From contig LUCC01000005.1 in assembly GCA_001593855.1 (NCBI GenBank), positions 12,076 to 29,693 of the forward strand: DNA of 17,618 nt, read 5' to 3'. This DNA is from Candidatus Hecatellales archaeon B24 (lineage in GTDB: Archaea; Thermoproteota; Bathyarchaeia; Hecatellales; Hecatellaceae). Below the pieces are notes generated by a model. The model saw nothing but the letters and a program-made list of their open reading frames with translations, was not told the DNA's origin and searched no databases. Position numbers and translations under genes: made by a program. Below, piece after piece: positions 5,117 through 12,800 of the stretch (position 1 is the stretch's first letter; every line of letters starts with the position of its first letter).

Positions 5117-7150
5117 ATGGCGAGGATGGCCTTAGACCCCCGGGAAAGGTTTCAAGAACTCTTCGCCCAAGACAGCTACAGGATTAAACTCAGACACATG
5201 GCCCTAAACGATGAAAGGTCGCTTACCGTAGATTTCCTGGAGCTTTCGGTTTTCGACGAGGAGCTGGCTAAGGGTATTCTCACTAGGTCTGAAGATTACC
5301 TGCAATACGCGGCTTCAGCTCTTAAAGCCCAGATGCGGTATGAAGATGCGCAGTACGCCGAATCCGTTGAAAGGTTTCATATTAGGGTTAGGAGGCTTCC
5401 CGGCAAAATCTCCATTCGAAACATTGGAGCAAGCCACATCGAGAAGCTTGTGGCCTTCGACGGGATAATCGTGAGGGCTACCCCTGTCAAGCCGCTGCTC
5501 GTCGAAGCTGTATTCCAGTGTAAGTGTGGAGCTGAGAACAGGGTTCCCCAGCAGGGGTCCTTCATCCGTCCTCCCGTGAGATGTGAAAGCTGCGGTAGAA
5601 CCGTTGGGTTCGACCTTATCCCTGAAAAGTCCAGGTTTATAGACTACCAGGAGCTCAGGGTTCAGGAGAGGCCTGAAGATCTTCCTCCAGGACAGCTTCC
5701 CCGCTACGTGGAGGTATACTTGGAAGACGACCTAGTTGACAAGGCTAGACCGGGCGACAGGGTTACGGTCACCGGGATTGTGAGGGCTAGGCCTGAAACC
5801 CTTCCAGGGAGAGGCAAGCTTAGAACCTTTAGCATAGTTATCGAGGCGAACCATGTGGAGGTTGTCGGGAAGGAGCTGGAAACCATAGAGGTTTCGCTGG
5901 AGGATGAAAAGCGGATAAGAGAGCTTGCCAGAGACGAGTTTATTCACAAGCGTGTAATGGACTCCATCGCTCCTTCCATCTACGGCTACGAGGACATAAA
6001 GGAAGCCATCATGTACCTGCTATTCGGAGGAGTTCCAAAGGTGACACCTGAAGGCGTAACTATTCGAGGTGACATCCATGTGCTACTGGTCGGAGACCCT
6101 GGAACAGCTAAGTCGCAGCTTCTACGCTACGTAGCTAAGATTTCGCCTAGAGGCCTGTACACGAGCGGCAGAGGAACGACGGCAGCAGGCTTAACAGCAG
6201 CTGTTCTGAGGGAGAGAGCCGGAGGAATGGTCTTAGAGGCTGGAGCACTGGTCTTAGCTGACAAGGGCGTTGCAGCCGTCGACGAAATAGACAAGATGAG
6301 GGATGAGGACAGGATAGCCATGCACGAGATGATGGAGCAGCAGACCATAAGCGTGGCTAAGGGAGGCATAGTAGCCACCTTAAACGCGCGAACCTCCATT
6401 CTGGCCGCTGCAAACCCGAAGCTTGGACGCTACGAGGACAGGATCACCGTGGCCGAAAACATTAACATTCCCGTGGTCATCCTTTCAAGGTTCGACCTGA
6501 TCTTCGTGGAGAAGGATCAGCCTGACAAGGAGTTGGACCTCCAGCTTGCAGACCACATCTTGAATGTTCACAGGCGTGGAGGGCCTGTTATACCTCCTAT
6601 CCCCCCTGAAATCCTGCGGAAGTATGTGAGCTATGCGAGGTCTAAGGTTCATCCGAGGCTCAGCGAGGAGGCTGCCGGCCATCTTAAACAGTTCTACCTG
6701 AAGATGAGGGAGGCTTCTCAGGGGGCTGAAGGCTCTCCCATAGCCATAACGCCCAGGCAGCTGGAAGCCTTAATCAGGATTGCTGAGGCGAGGGCTAGGG
6801 TAGCCCTGAAAGAGGTTGTAACCAGAGAGGACGCTGAAGCTGCTATCCGCATTATGAGGAAGTCTCTGCAGGCGGTTGGAGCCGTACGGGAAGGCGATGT
6901 GGTGGACATAGACACCATCATGACTGGGAAGCCGGCTGCCCTCAGAGACAAGCTTGTAACGGTGATGAGGGTTGTTGAAGAGCTTCAGAAAGAGTTCGGC
7001 GAAGCCGAGGTGGAAGAACTCTACAGCAGGCTTGCAGACTATCATGGTATCGGGCGTGGAGACGCTGAAAAAATAGTTAAGAGAGCATTGCAAGATGGAA
7101 TATTGTACTCGCCTAAGCCTGGCTACCTGCGTAAGACTGGAACCGTGTGA
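5117..7150 (+). CDS. mcm: Replicative DNA helicase MCM
   Basis: MCM is the hexameric ATP-driven helicase that unwinds DNA at the replication fork. The 677-residue protein has the N-terminal helical domain, a zinc ribbon with C135, C137, C156 and C159 (CKC...CESC), and an OB fold to about 250. The AAA+ core follows, with Walker A GDPGTAKS (326-333), Walker B DEIDKM (389-394) and the arginine finger SRFD (R458). A C-terminal winged helix lies at about 600-677. The length is normal, all catalytic residues are present, and there is no intein at Walker A, a common insertion point. ATG 5117 is preceded by GGAGG at 5105-5109. It sits between gins23 and hel308 with gaps of 13 and 14 bases, forming a helicase operon. 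Confidence 0.97.
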   Translation: MARMALDPRERFQELFAQDSYRIKLRHMALNDERSLTVDFLELSVFDEELAKGILTRSEDYLQYAASALKAQMRYEDAQYAESVERFHIRVRRLPGKISIRNIGASHIEKLVAFDGIIVRATPVKPLLVEAVFQCKCGAENRVPQQGSFIRPPVRCESCGRTVGFDLIPEKSRFIDYQELRVQERPEDLPPGQLPRYVEVYLEDDLVDKARPGDRVTVTGIVRARPETLPGRGKLRTFSIVIEANHVEVVGKELETIEVSLEDEKRIRELARDEFIHKRVMDSIAPSIYGYEDIKEAIMYLLFGGVPKVTPEGVTIRGDIHVLLVGDPGTAKSQLLRYVAKISPRGLYTSGRGTTAAGLTAAVLRERAGGMVLEAGALVLADKGVAAVDEIDKMRDEDRIAMHEMMEQQTISVAKGGIVATLNARTSILAAANPKLGRYEDRITVAENINIPVVILSRFDLIFVEKDQPDKELDLQLADHILNVHRRGGPVIPPIPPEILRKYVSYARSKVHPRLSEEAAGHLKQFYLKMREASQGAEGSPIAITPRQLEALIRIAEARARVALKEVVTREDAEAAIRIMRKSLQAVGAVREGDVVDIDTIMTGKPAALRDKLVTVMRVVEELQKEFGEAEVEELYSRLADYHGIGRGDAEKIVKRALQDGILYSPKPGYLRKTGTV

Positions 7151-7164
7151 AGGCCGGATGAGGG

Positions 7165-9423
7165 TTGCACCTGGCCGAAGTAAACCTCCCAGAGGAGGCT
7201 AAAAGGCTTCTAGCCGAGCAGGGCTACGAGCGGCTCTACCCCCCGCAGGAGGAAGCCCTGAGAAAAGGAGCTCTCCAGGGCAGAAACCTGGTTTTAGCCA
7301 GCCCCACGGCTTCAGGTAAAACCCTCGTAGCTGAACTCTGCGCCCTCAAGCATGTGCTGGAGCGCGGAGGGAAAGTTCTTTACCTGACACCTCTCAGGGC
7401 TTTGGCAGCTGAAAAATTCGAAGACTTCAGGAAGTATGGCAGGCTTAGGAAGCCTGAAGGCGGAAGGGTGAGGGTTGCCATCTCTACAGGCGACTACGAC
7501 AGCAGCGACCCTCGGCTAGCCCGCTACGACATTATAATTGCCACCAACGAGAAGGCTGACAGCCTTATGAGGCATAGGGCTCCCTGGCTTGAGGAGGTCT
7601 CCCTGCTTGTAGCCGACGAAGTGCACTTGCTACATACTGGGGATAGAGGGCCAACCTTGGAGGTGGCCTTAACCCGCATGATGCAGGTTAACCCTGAAGC
7701 CCAAATTCTCGCTCTATCCGCCACCGTTGAGAACGCTGAGGAAATAGCTGAATGGATTGGAGCTGACTGGGTTTCAACGGAATGGCGTCCCGTCCCGCTT
7801 AGAGAAGGCGTCCTCTACAGGGATGAAATAATCTTCAGGGACGGCAGCTCGAGGAAGATACCTGTAGAGCACAGGAACCCCTCAATAAACCTGTCTCTCC
7901 AAACCGTTAAGAGCGGAGGCCAAGCCTTAATCTTCACGGAAACCAGGCGTATCGCCTTGAACATGGCTCTGAAGGCTGCTCAAGCCCTCTCAAAAAACCT
8001 GTCCAAAAGCGAACGTAGGACGCTGGGAGAAATAGCGGAGGAAATACTAAACGTAGGCGAAAGGACAAGCCTAAGCGAAACCCTTGCCCAAGCCGTATCC
8101 GGAGGAGCCTGCGCCCACCATGCAGGAATCCACGTAGCCCACAGAAGAATAATCGAGGAAAACTTCAGGAAGGGTTTCATCAAGATTCTGGCGGCAACTC
8201 CAACCCTTGCAGCCGGCGTAAACCTTCCAGCCAGAACCGTCATAGTCAACAGCTACCTGCGATACGAGCCCGGGCTTGGACGCTTCGAAATTCCCATCCT
8301 CGAATACAAGCAAATGGCTGGAAGGGCTGGAAGGCCGAGATACGACGAGGTTGGAGAAGCTGTCCTAGTGGCGCAAAGCCGGGATGAGCAAGACTTCCTC
8401 ATGGAATACTACGTCTGCTCTAAGCCTGAACGCATTTGGTCCAAGCTGGCGGTTGAAAGAGCTCTACGCTCCCACGTACTGGCTGTTGTAGCTTCAGGAT
8501 TCGCCTGGAGCGAACAGGGCGTATACGAGTTTTTCAGCCGAACCTTCTACGCCCACCAGTACGGCGAGTCCGTGGTTAAAAGGCCCCTGGCCAAAACCTT
8601 GAGTTTTCTTGCTGAAAAAGGGCTTGTAGCCTTCGAGGGGGCGAGGCTTAAGGCAACCCCCTTCGGGAAGCGGACCTCAGAGCTTTACATAGACCCCCTA
8701 ACCGCCGTAACCTTCAAGGAAGCCTTCCACTCGGAGCGTGGAAACCCCTCCAGCCCTGTAGCCCTCCTCCACCTAGTCGCCTCAACCCCCGATATGGCTC
8801 CTAAACTCTACCCTTCAAGAAGAGAGATCCCGGAGCTTCAAAATCTGCTGGAAGAGTTTAGAGGAGAATTCCTTTTGAACCCTCCTGAACCCTTGGAAAG
8901 CTGGAGAAGCGCTGAGGAAGCCTTAGACTATGAGGCCTTCCTAGCCGAGCTTAAATGCGTGAGAATTCTTCATGCTTGGATTAACGAGGTTAGGGAGGCT
9001 GAGCTCCTAGAAAAGTATCGGGTTGAGCCGGGAGACCTCTACCGGCTGGTGGAGAGGGCGGAATGGCTGCTCTACGCTGCCGGAGAGCTGGCTAAGCTTT
9101 TCCGAAGGAGGGAGTTTACAGCGCCCTTAACCGAGCTTCGCCTGAGGGTTAAGCATGGGGTTAGAGCCGAGCTTCTGCCCTTAGCCTCACTGGAGGGGGT
9201 GGGAAGAATCAGGGCCAGAGCCCTTTACGCCGCCGGCTTCCACACCCTTGAAGACCTTAAACATGCTCAGCCATCCCAGCTTGTCGCCGTTCCAGGCATA
9301 GGTGGAAGGCTTGCCAAGCGAATCAAAGAGCAGGTTGGAGGCTTGGTTCGTAAAGGCGAGCTGAAGGAGGCTGAAAAGCGTGGAACCCAAGACTCCATGG
9401 AGTCCTACGTTTCAGAAGGGTAA
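7165..9423 (+). CDS. hel308: ATP-dependent DNA helicase Hel308 (Hjm)
   Basis: Hel308 is a 3'-5' superfamily 2 (Ski2-like) helicase acting on stalled forks and branched DNA. In its 752 residues the Q-motif region YPPQ is near 25-28, followed by Walker A SPTASGKT (46-53), TPLRAL (about 75-80), DEVH (151-154), SAT (185-187) and motif VI QMAGRAGRP (about 383-391). The winged-helix and ratchet domains follow. A helix-hairpin-helix region (LEGVGRIRARALYAAG and VPGIGGRLAKRI) is near 675-720. The length is typical. The tail contains QDSMESYV near the end, which resembles a weak PCNA-interacting motif. TTG 7165 gives the usual Hel308 N-terminus; the binding site is poor, so translation may be coupled to mcm, 14 bases upstream. 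Following mcm fits a role in fork maintenance. Confidence 0.95.
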   Translation: MHLAEVNLPEEAKRLLAEQGYERLYPPQEEALRKGALQGRNLVLASPTASGKTLVAELCALKHVLERGGKVLYLTPLRALAAEKFEDFRKYGRLRKPEGGRVRVAISTGDYDSSDPRLARYDIIIATNEKADSLMRHRAPWLEEVSLLVADEVHLLHTGDRGPTLEVALTRMMQVNPEAQILALSATVENAEEIAEWIGADWVSTEWRPVPLREGVLYRDEIIFRDGSSRKIPVEHRNPSINLSLQTVKSGGQALIFTETRRIALNMALKAAQALSKNLSKSERRTLGEIAEEILNVGERTSLSETLAQAVSGGACAHHAGIHVAHRRIIEENFRKGFIKILAATPTLAAGVNLPARTVIVNSYLRYEPGLGRFEIPILEYKQMAGRAGRPRYDEVGEAVLVAQSRDEQDFLMEYYVCSKPERIWSKLAVERALRSHVLAVVASGFAWSEQGVYEFFSRTFYAHQYGESVVKRPLAKTLSFLAEKGLVAFEGARLKATPFGKRTSELYIDPLTAVTFKEAFHSERGNPSSPVALLHLVASTPDMAPKLYPSRREIPELQNLLEEFRGEFLLNPPEPLESWRSAEEALDYEAFLAELKCVRILHAWINEVREAELLEKYRVEPGDLYRLVERAEWLLYAAGELAKLFRRREFTAPLTELRLRVKHGVRAELLPLASLEGVGRIRARALYAAGFHTLEDLKHAQPSQLVAVPGIGGRLAKRIKEQVGGLVRKGELKEAEKRGTQDSMESYVSEG

Positions 9424-9454
9424 AGGCTAATATGGAAGCTCTAGGCTTTCAACT

Positions 9455-9655
9455 ATGTTAAGCTGGGAAGGGTTAAACGGTTTGGGACTGAGGTACAGGC
9501 TTACAGCCATGGTAAACGTGTTGAGGACTGCTTCAAAGCCGGGACGCTCAGAGTTCTGGCTTCTCCTCAGAATATGCCTGCTGGGGATAGCCGTTCTAGG
9601 CGCGGTAGGCTTCCTAATCCGCTACGTGTTCGCCATAGTAGGCTTGTTCACCTAA
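9455..9655 (+). CDS. secE: Preprotein translocase subunit SecE (Sec61 gamma)
   Basis: SecE is the small clamp subunit of the SecYEG protein-conducting channel. The 66-residue protein shows the amphipathic helix with VLRTASKPGRSEFW (about residues 22-35), matching the conserved arginine/lysine-proline segment of archaeal SecE. One membrane helix follows at about 37-62. Length and topology are normal. The ATG at 9455 has no strong ribosome binding site. The order secE-spt5-rpl11 is a conserved archaeal arrangement, which confirms this small gene. It begins 31 bases after hel308, so read-through from the helicase operon is possible. Confidence 0.92.
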   Translation: MLSWEGLNGLGLRYRLTAMVNVLRTASKPGRSEFWLLLRICLLGIAVLGAVGFLIRYVFAIVGLFT

Positions 9656-9676
9656 GCAAAACGAAGAGAGGGTTTG

Positions 9677-10234
9677 ATGGGTTTGACCGAAGAAGCTGAA
9701 GGGGAAACAGCGCCTCAGGAGGAGGCTTCTGAAAGCGTTGAGCAGGCTGAAGCAGCGGAGGCTAAGCCCGGTGAAAGCCAAGTATACGTTGTTAAGACAA
9801 CCTCTGGGCAGGAGGCAAACGTTGCAAACCTAATCTACATGAGAGCTTTAACCAACAAGCTTCCCATTTACGCTGTCATGGTGGCTGAAGGGCTTAAAGG
9901 CTACGTTTTCGTGGAGGCCGCGGGCCCTCACTTCGTGGATGACGCTTCCTCCGGGATAAAGCATGTCAAGCAGAGGCTTCAAGGTGTAACCTCGCCGGCA
10001 GACCTTGAACGCTACCTGCTGGTTAAACCGGTGGTTGAAGAGCTTAACGTGGAAGACGTGGTGGAAGTGGTTGGGGGGCCGCTTAAAGGCATGAAGGCGA
10101 AAATAGTTAAAGTTGACAAGGTTAAAAACGAGGTCACCCTTGAGCTTCTGGAGGCAGCTGTAACCATGCCCATAACGGTTAACGCCGACTACGTCAGACT
10201 TGTGAGCAGAGGTAAACGGGAAAAGGAGGAATAA
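9677..10234 (+). CDS. spt5: Transcription elongation factor Spt5 (archaeal NusG)
   Basis: Spt5 binds the RNA polymerase clamp and aids processive elongation; in archaea it pairs with Spt4. The protein has an acidic N-terminal extension of about 33 residues rich in E and A. The NGN domain starts at VYVVKTTSGQEANVANLI and includes LKGYVFVEA. The KOW domain follows (about 122-180), with VVEVVGGPLKGMKAKIVKVD. The acidic extension is longer than in minimal archaeal Spt5. I prefer ATG 9677, with AGAGAGGG just upstream, to the TTG 3 bases earlier. The end of the gene contains the ribosome binding site of rpl11, whose start is 3 bases beyond the stop. Confidence 0.93.
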   Translation: MGLTEEAEGETAPQEEASESVEQAEAAEAKPGESQVYVVKTTSGQEANVANLIYMRALTNKLPIYAVMVAEGLKGYVFVEAAGPHFVDDASSGIKHVKQRLQGVTSPADLERYLLVKPVVEELNVEDVVEVVGGPLKGMKAKIVKVDKVKNEVTLELLEAAVTMPITVNADYVRLVSRGKREKEE

Positions 10235-10237
10235 CGC

Positions 10238-10729
10238 TTGGGAGAAAAGAAAACCGTTGAAGCCTTGGTAAGCGGAGGCCAAGCCACCGCTGGCCCTCCC
10301 CTAGGACCGGCTTTAGGCCCCCTAGGCGTGAATGTTCCGGCTATTGTTTCAAAGATAAACGAGCTTACCTCCGACTTCTCAGGCGTGAAGGTTCCTGTGA
10401 AGGTAATCGTCGACATCGACACCAAAGAGTTCGAGGTTGAAGTTGGAACCCCGCCAACGGTAGCCCTAATAGTCAAGGAGCTGGGTGTTGAAAAGGGCTC
10501 TGGAAACCCCAAAGAGGAGAAAATTGGAAACCTAAGCTTGGAGCAGGTTAAGAAAATCGCCAGAATCAAGCTGGGCCAGTCCTATGCTAAAACCCTTAAG
10601 TCCGCCGCCTTGGAGGTGCTGGGAACCTGTGTGAGCATGGGAGTAACCGTGGAAGGGAAAGACCCTAAGGAGGTTCAAAGGGAAATGAGGGAAGGCGTCC
10701 ACGACGAATTCTTCAGGGAGGAAACCTAA
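10238..10729 (+). CDS. rpl11: 50S ribosomal protein L11 (uL11)
   Basis: L11 binds the GTPase-associated centre of 23S rRNA at the base of the stalk. The 163-residue protein has the glycine- and proline-rich N-terminal stretch ATAGPPLGPALGPLGVN, characteristic of L11. The C-terminal RNA-binding domain follows, with the KIARIKLGQSYAKTLKSAALEVLGTCVSMGV helices. Length is normal for archaea. The TTG start at 10238 follows GGAGG at 10225-10229 by 8 bases, inside the end of spt5, so translation is probably coupled. Confidence 0.97.
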   Translation: MGEKKTVEALVSGGQATAGPPLGPALGPLGVNVPAIVSKINELTSDFSGVKVPVKVIVDIDTKEFEVEVGTPPTVALIVKELGVEKGSGNPKEEKIGNLSLEQVKKIARIKLGQSYAKTLKSAALEVLGTCVSMGVTVEGKDPKEVQREMREGVHDEFFREET

Positions 10730-10731
10730 CA

Positions 10732-10739
10732 TTTATTTT
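10732..10739 (+). promoter_or_regulatory. Possible TATA element before rpl1
   Basis: TTTATTTT lies just after the rpl11 stop and about 50 bases before the rpl1 ATG. It would place a transcript start near 10760 with a leader of about 20 bases, allowing rpl1-rpl10 to be expressed separately from spt5-rpl11. It is a short AT stretch only, so the call is weak. Confidence 0.3.
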
Positions 10740-10774
10740 GGTGGGCTGATTCTCTTAACCTTCAGCTAAAGGTG

Positions 10775-10802
10775 CCTTCAGATGCAGGTTGACGCTGAAA
10801 GG
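10775..10802 (+). promoter_or_regulatory. Hairpin enclosing the rpl1 start codon
   Basis: CCTTCAG (10775-10781) can pair with CTGAAAGG (10795-10802), leaving one bulged A, with a 13-base loop that begins with the rpl1 ATG at 10782. In Methanococcus, L1 represses its own operon by binding an mRNA structure near the start of rpl1. This hairpin is a candidate for a comparable control, but I could not match it to the L1 binding consensus. Confidence 0.25.
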
Positions 10803-11438
10803 CTTAAGAAAGCCTTGGAGGAGGCAGCTGGCAAGGCTAAAAGAAACTTCACCCAGTCCATGGAATTAATCGTGAAAATCAAGGATGTAGACTTGAAAAG
10901 ACCTGAAAACAGGTTTAACGAGCTGGTTGAACTTCCGAACCCCCACGGTAAAAACGTGAAAATATGCGTTATAGCCTCAGGGCAGATGGCTGTTGAAGCA
11001 AAAAAGGTTGGAGCCGACGCTGTACTTCAGAAAGACGATTTGGAAAGGCTGGCGGGAGATAGGAAGGCTGCCAGGGAGCTGGCGAAAGACTACGACTTCT
11101 TCGCGGCTGAAGCCCCCCTCATGCCCTTAGTTGGAAGAATCTTGGGGCCGCTGCTTGGTCCCAGAGGTAAGATGCCAACTCCTATCCCACCCAACTCGCC
11201 TCTGTCCCCTGTTGTTGAAAGGTTCAGGCGTACCATCAGGATCAGGCTGAAGGATCAGCCTACCATCCAATGTCGGATTGGAAACGAAAAAATGGAAGCC
11301 TCCAAGCTGGCTGAAAACGCTTTAGCCGTGATTAGAAGGCTTGAGGAGAAACTGGAGAAGGGAGCCAGAAACATTGATAAGGTCTACGTTAAAACCACCA
11401 TGGGCAGCCCTGTAAAGGTTGAGGCGGGGAAGCGTTGA
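10782..11438 (+). CDS. rpl1: 50S ribosomal protein L1 (uL1)
   Basis: L1 forms the mobile L1 stalk that helps tRNA leave the ribosome; in several archaea it also represses translation of its own operon. The 218-residue protein shows the conserved core: an N-terminal helix, NFTQSMELIVKIKDVDLKRP, the second domain ending FFAAEAPLMPLVGRILGPLLGPRGKMPTPIP, and a final strand around VYVKTTMGSPVKV. Length is typical for archaea. ATG 10782 has AGGTG about 9 bases upstream. Its stop overlaps the putative rpl10 TTG by 4 bases (11435-11438), implying coupled translation. Confidence 0.97.
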   Translation: MQVDAERLKKALEEAAGKAKRNFTQSMELIVKIKDVDLKRPENRFNELVELPNPHGKNVKICVIASGQMAVEAKKVGADAVLQKDDLERLAGDRKAARELAKDYDFFAAEAPLMPLVGRILGPLLGPRGKMPTPIPPNSPLSPVVERFRRTIRIRLKDQPTIQCRIGNEKMEASKLAENALAVIRRLEEKLEKGARNIDKVYVKTTMGSPVKVEAGKR

Positions 11439-12337
11439 GCCTAACCATGCCTGCTAAAGCCGTGAAGGCGAAAGACCTTAAAAGGCTTGAAGTGGAGAAA
11501 CTGGCAGAGCTCCTTGAAAAGTATAAGGTCATAGCCGTATGCGACCTTATGAAGGTTAGAACCGTTCAGCTTCAAACCTTGAGAGCCAAGTTTAGAGATC
11601 AAATTCTCTTTAAGGTTGCAAAGAACAATCTTGTAAGGTTTGCCGTGGACAGGGTTGCCTCTGGAAAGCCTGGCATCGGAAAGCTTAAGGAGTTTCTCGA
11701 AGGCCCAAACCTTTTCATCCTAACGGATTTAAGCGCCTTCAAGCTTTCCATGCTTTTCGACCAGAACACGATTATGCTTCCAGCCAAGGTTGGCGACGTA
11801 GCTCAGACCGACATCGTGGTTCACAAGGGTAACACAGGTCTTCCGCCAGGACCCATAATCAGCGACTTCTCAGACCTTGGGATTCCAACAAAAATCGAAA
11901 GTGGAAACATTATGATCACCAGGGACACCGTGGTGGTGAAGGCCGGAGAAACCATATCTGAAAAGGCTGCAAGCCTCCTAGGAAAACTCGGTATAAAACC
12001 AATAGAGGCCAAGCTGAGAATCAAGGCAGCCTACGAGGACGGCATCGTATACCCGTCAGACCTGCTAGCCGTAGACTTGGAAGGCTTCCGCCGAGACCTC
12101 GAAGCCGCCGCACAGGCAGCCTACAACCTCACCTTAAACGCTGGTATTCCAACCCCTGAAACCATGCCTTTGCTCTTAGCAAAAGCCTTCACCGAAGCAC
12201 TGAACCTCCTAGCCCACACCAACATTCCAACCTCTGAAACCCTGCCTTTAATCCTAGCCAAAGCCCGAAGCGAAGCCTTAGCCCTAGCCCAAAAACTCGC
12301 CAGCAAAGATGAGTCCCTAAAGGACCTAGCCAGCTAA
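11435..12337 (+). CDS. rpl10: Ribosomal stalk protein L10 (P0), lacking the acidic tail
   Basis: L10 anchors the L12 dimers of the ribosomal stalk to 23S rRNA. The 300-residue protein has the rRNA-binding N-terminal domain (about 1-110), the archaeal/eukaryotic insertion domain (about 110-200, with GNTGLPPGPIISDFSDLGIPTKIESG), and a C-terminal helical spine. The spine includes two similar segments, GIPTPETMPLLLAKAFTEAL and NIPTSETLPLILAKARSEAL, matching the repeated L12-dimer sites of archaeal P0. It ends LASKDESLKDLAS. The glutamate/lysine-rich linker and terminal GLGALFG-type motif usual in archaeal P0 are missing. The gene starts at TTG 11435 overlapping the rpl1 stop, or at ATG 11447; neither has a strong binding site. 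Confidence 0.95.
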   Translation: MSLTMPAKAVKAKDLKRLEVEKLAELLEKYKVIAVCDLMKVRTVQLQTLRAKFRDQILFKVAKNNLVRFAVDRVASGKPGIGKLKEFLEGPNLFILTDLSAFKLSMLFDQNTIMLPAKVGDVAQTDIVVHKGNTGLPPGPIISDFSDLGIPTKIESGNIMITRDTVVVKAGETISEKAASLLGKLGIKPIEAKLRIKAAYEDGIVYPSDLLAVDLEGFRRDLEAAAQAAYNLTLNAGIPTPETMPLLLAKAFTEALNLLAHTNIPTSETLPLILAKARSEALALAQKLASKDESLKDLAS

Positions 12338-12368
12338 ACCATATTAGAAACCTTTTTACTGGCTGAAA

Positions 12369-12383
12369 GGCTTAAGTTAAGCC
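12369..12383. promoter_or_regulatory. Perfect palindrome abutting a start codon
   Basis: GGCTTAA G TTAAGCC is a perfect 7-bp inverted repeat with a single central base, ending at the base before the ATG at 12384. In DNA it has the form of a dimeric operator. In RNA a 1-base loop is too tight for all seven pairs. No regulator is identified. The genome-wide excess of AGGCTT words makes such palindromes likelier by chance. Confidence 0.4.
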
Positions 12384-12674
12384 ATGGAAGGCAGGAAAAT
12401 TGCTGGAATAGCCCTAGCAGCCGTGGGGGTAGGCTTGCTTTTCATGGTCTTCTACCAGGCCTACACAGCCTACTCCATGCTCACGGAGGCCAGCTTTCAA
12501 GCTCCCGCCCAGCTTACCATCCCATCTCCCATAGGAGAGGTTCCCGTAGAACTTCCAGGACTTGGCTCCATCCCGAAAATCCTCAAGGTCATCGCAGACT
12601 CCATATACTTCGGTGTGATGATTGCTGCAGCCTCGAAAATCGCGGGGAAAGGCATAGACCTGCTAAAAGGCTGA
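12384..12674 (+). CDS. Small two-helix membrane protein between rpl10 and rpl12
   Basis: I do not recognise a named family. The 96-residue protein has an N-terminal membrane helix (about residues 6-28, IAGIALAAVGVGLLFMVFYQAY). A proline-rich external or loop segment follows (about 38-65, APAQLTIPSPIGEVPVELPG), then a second hydrophobic helix (about 67-87), ending in GIDLLKG. Similar short archaeal membrane proteins exist, but I can assign no function. The ATG at 12384 directly follows a perfect palindrome and has no ribosome binding site. It interrupts the usual rpl1-rpl10-rpl12 order; rpl12 appears to have its own promoter downstream. Confidence 0.8.
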   Translation: MEGRKIAGIALAAVGVGLLFMVFYQAYTAYSMLTEASFQAPAQLTIPSPIGEVPVELPGLGSIPKILKVIADSIYFGVMIAAASKIAGKGIDLLKG

Positions 12675-12736
12675 AAAGGATGAAGGAGGCTTAAAGCTTC
12701 TCCAAGGTCTTACCCGTAAAACCCCGTAGGGCAATG

Positions 12737-12744
12737 TTAATATA
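12737..12744 (+). promoter_or_regulatory. TATA box of rpl12
   Basis: TTAATATA is a good archaeal TATA-box candidate in the 114-base gap before rpl12. Transcription would start near 12765-12770, giving a leader of about 20-35 bases. A separate promoter suits L12, which is needed in several copies per ribosome. Confidence 0.5.
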
Positions 12745-12800
12745 GGGCTGGTTTTAATCTCTGATATCTGCTGACGGTTAGAGTTTGGATGGTGGGTGGA

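Noticed and set aside
5513..5525. ORB-like TTCCAGTGTAAG inside mcm
   Set aside because: It lies in coding sequence for the zinc ribbon (FQCK), has more mismatches than the spacer sites and no G-string, so coincidence is the best explanation.
6080..6110. Intein at the MCM Walker A motif
   Set aside because: The motif GDPGTAKS is uninterrupted and the protein has normal length.
12148..12289. Tandem repeat in rpl10 (IPTPETMP / IPTSETLP)
   Set aside because: These are the repeated L12-dimer binding segments of the P0 spine, a normal family feature.
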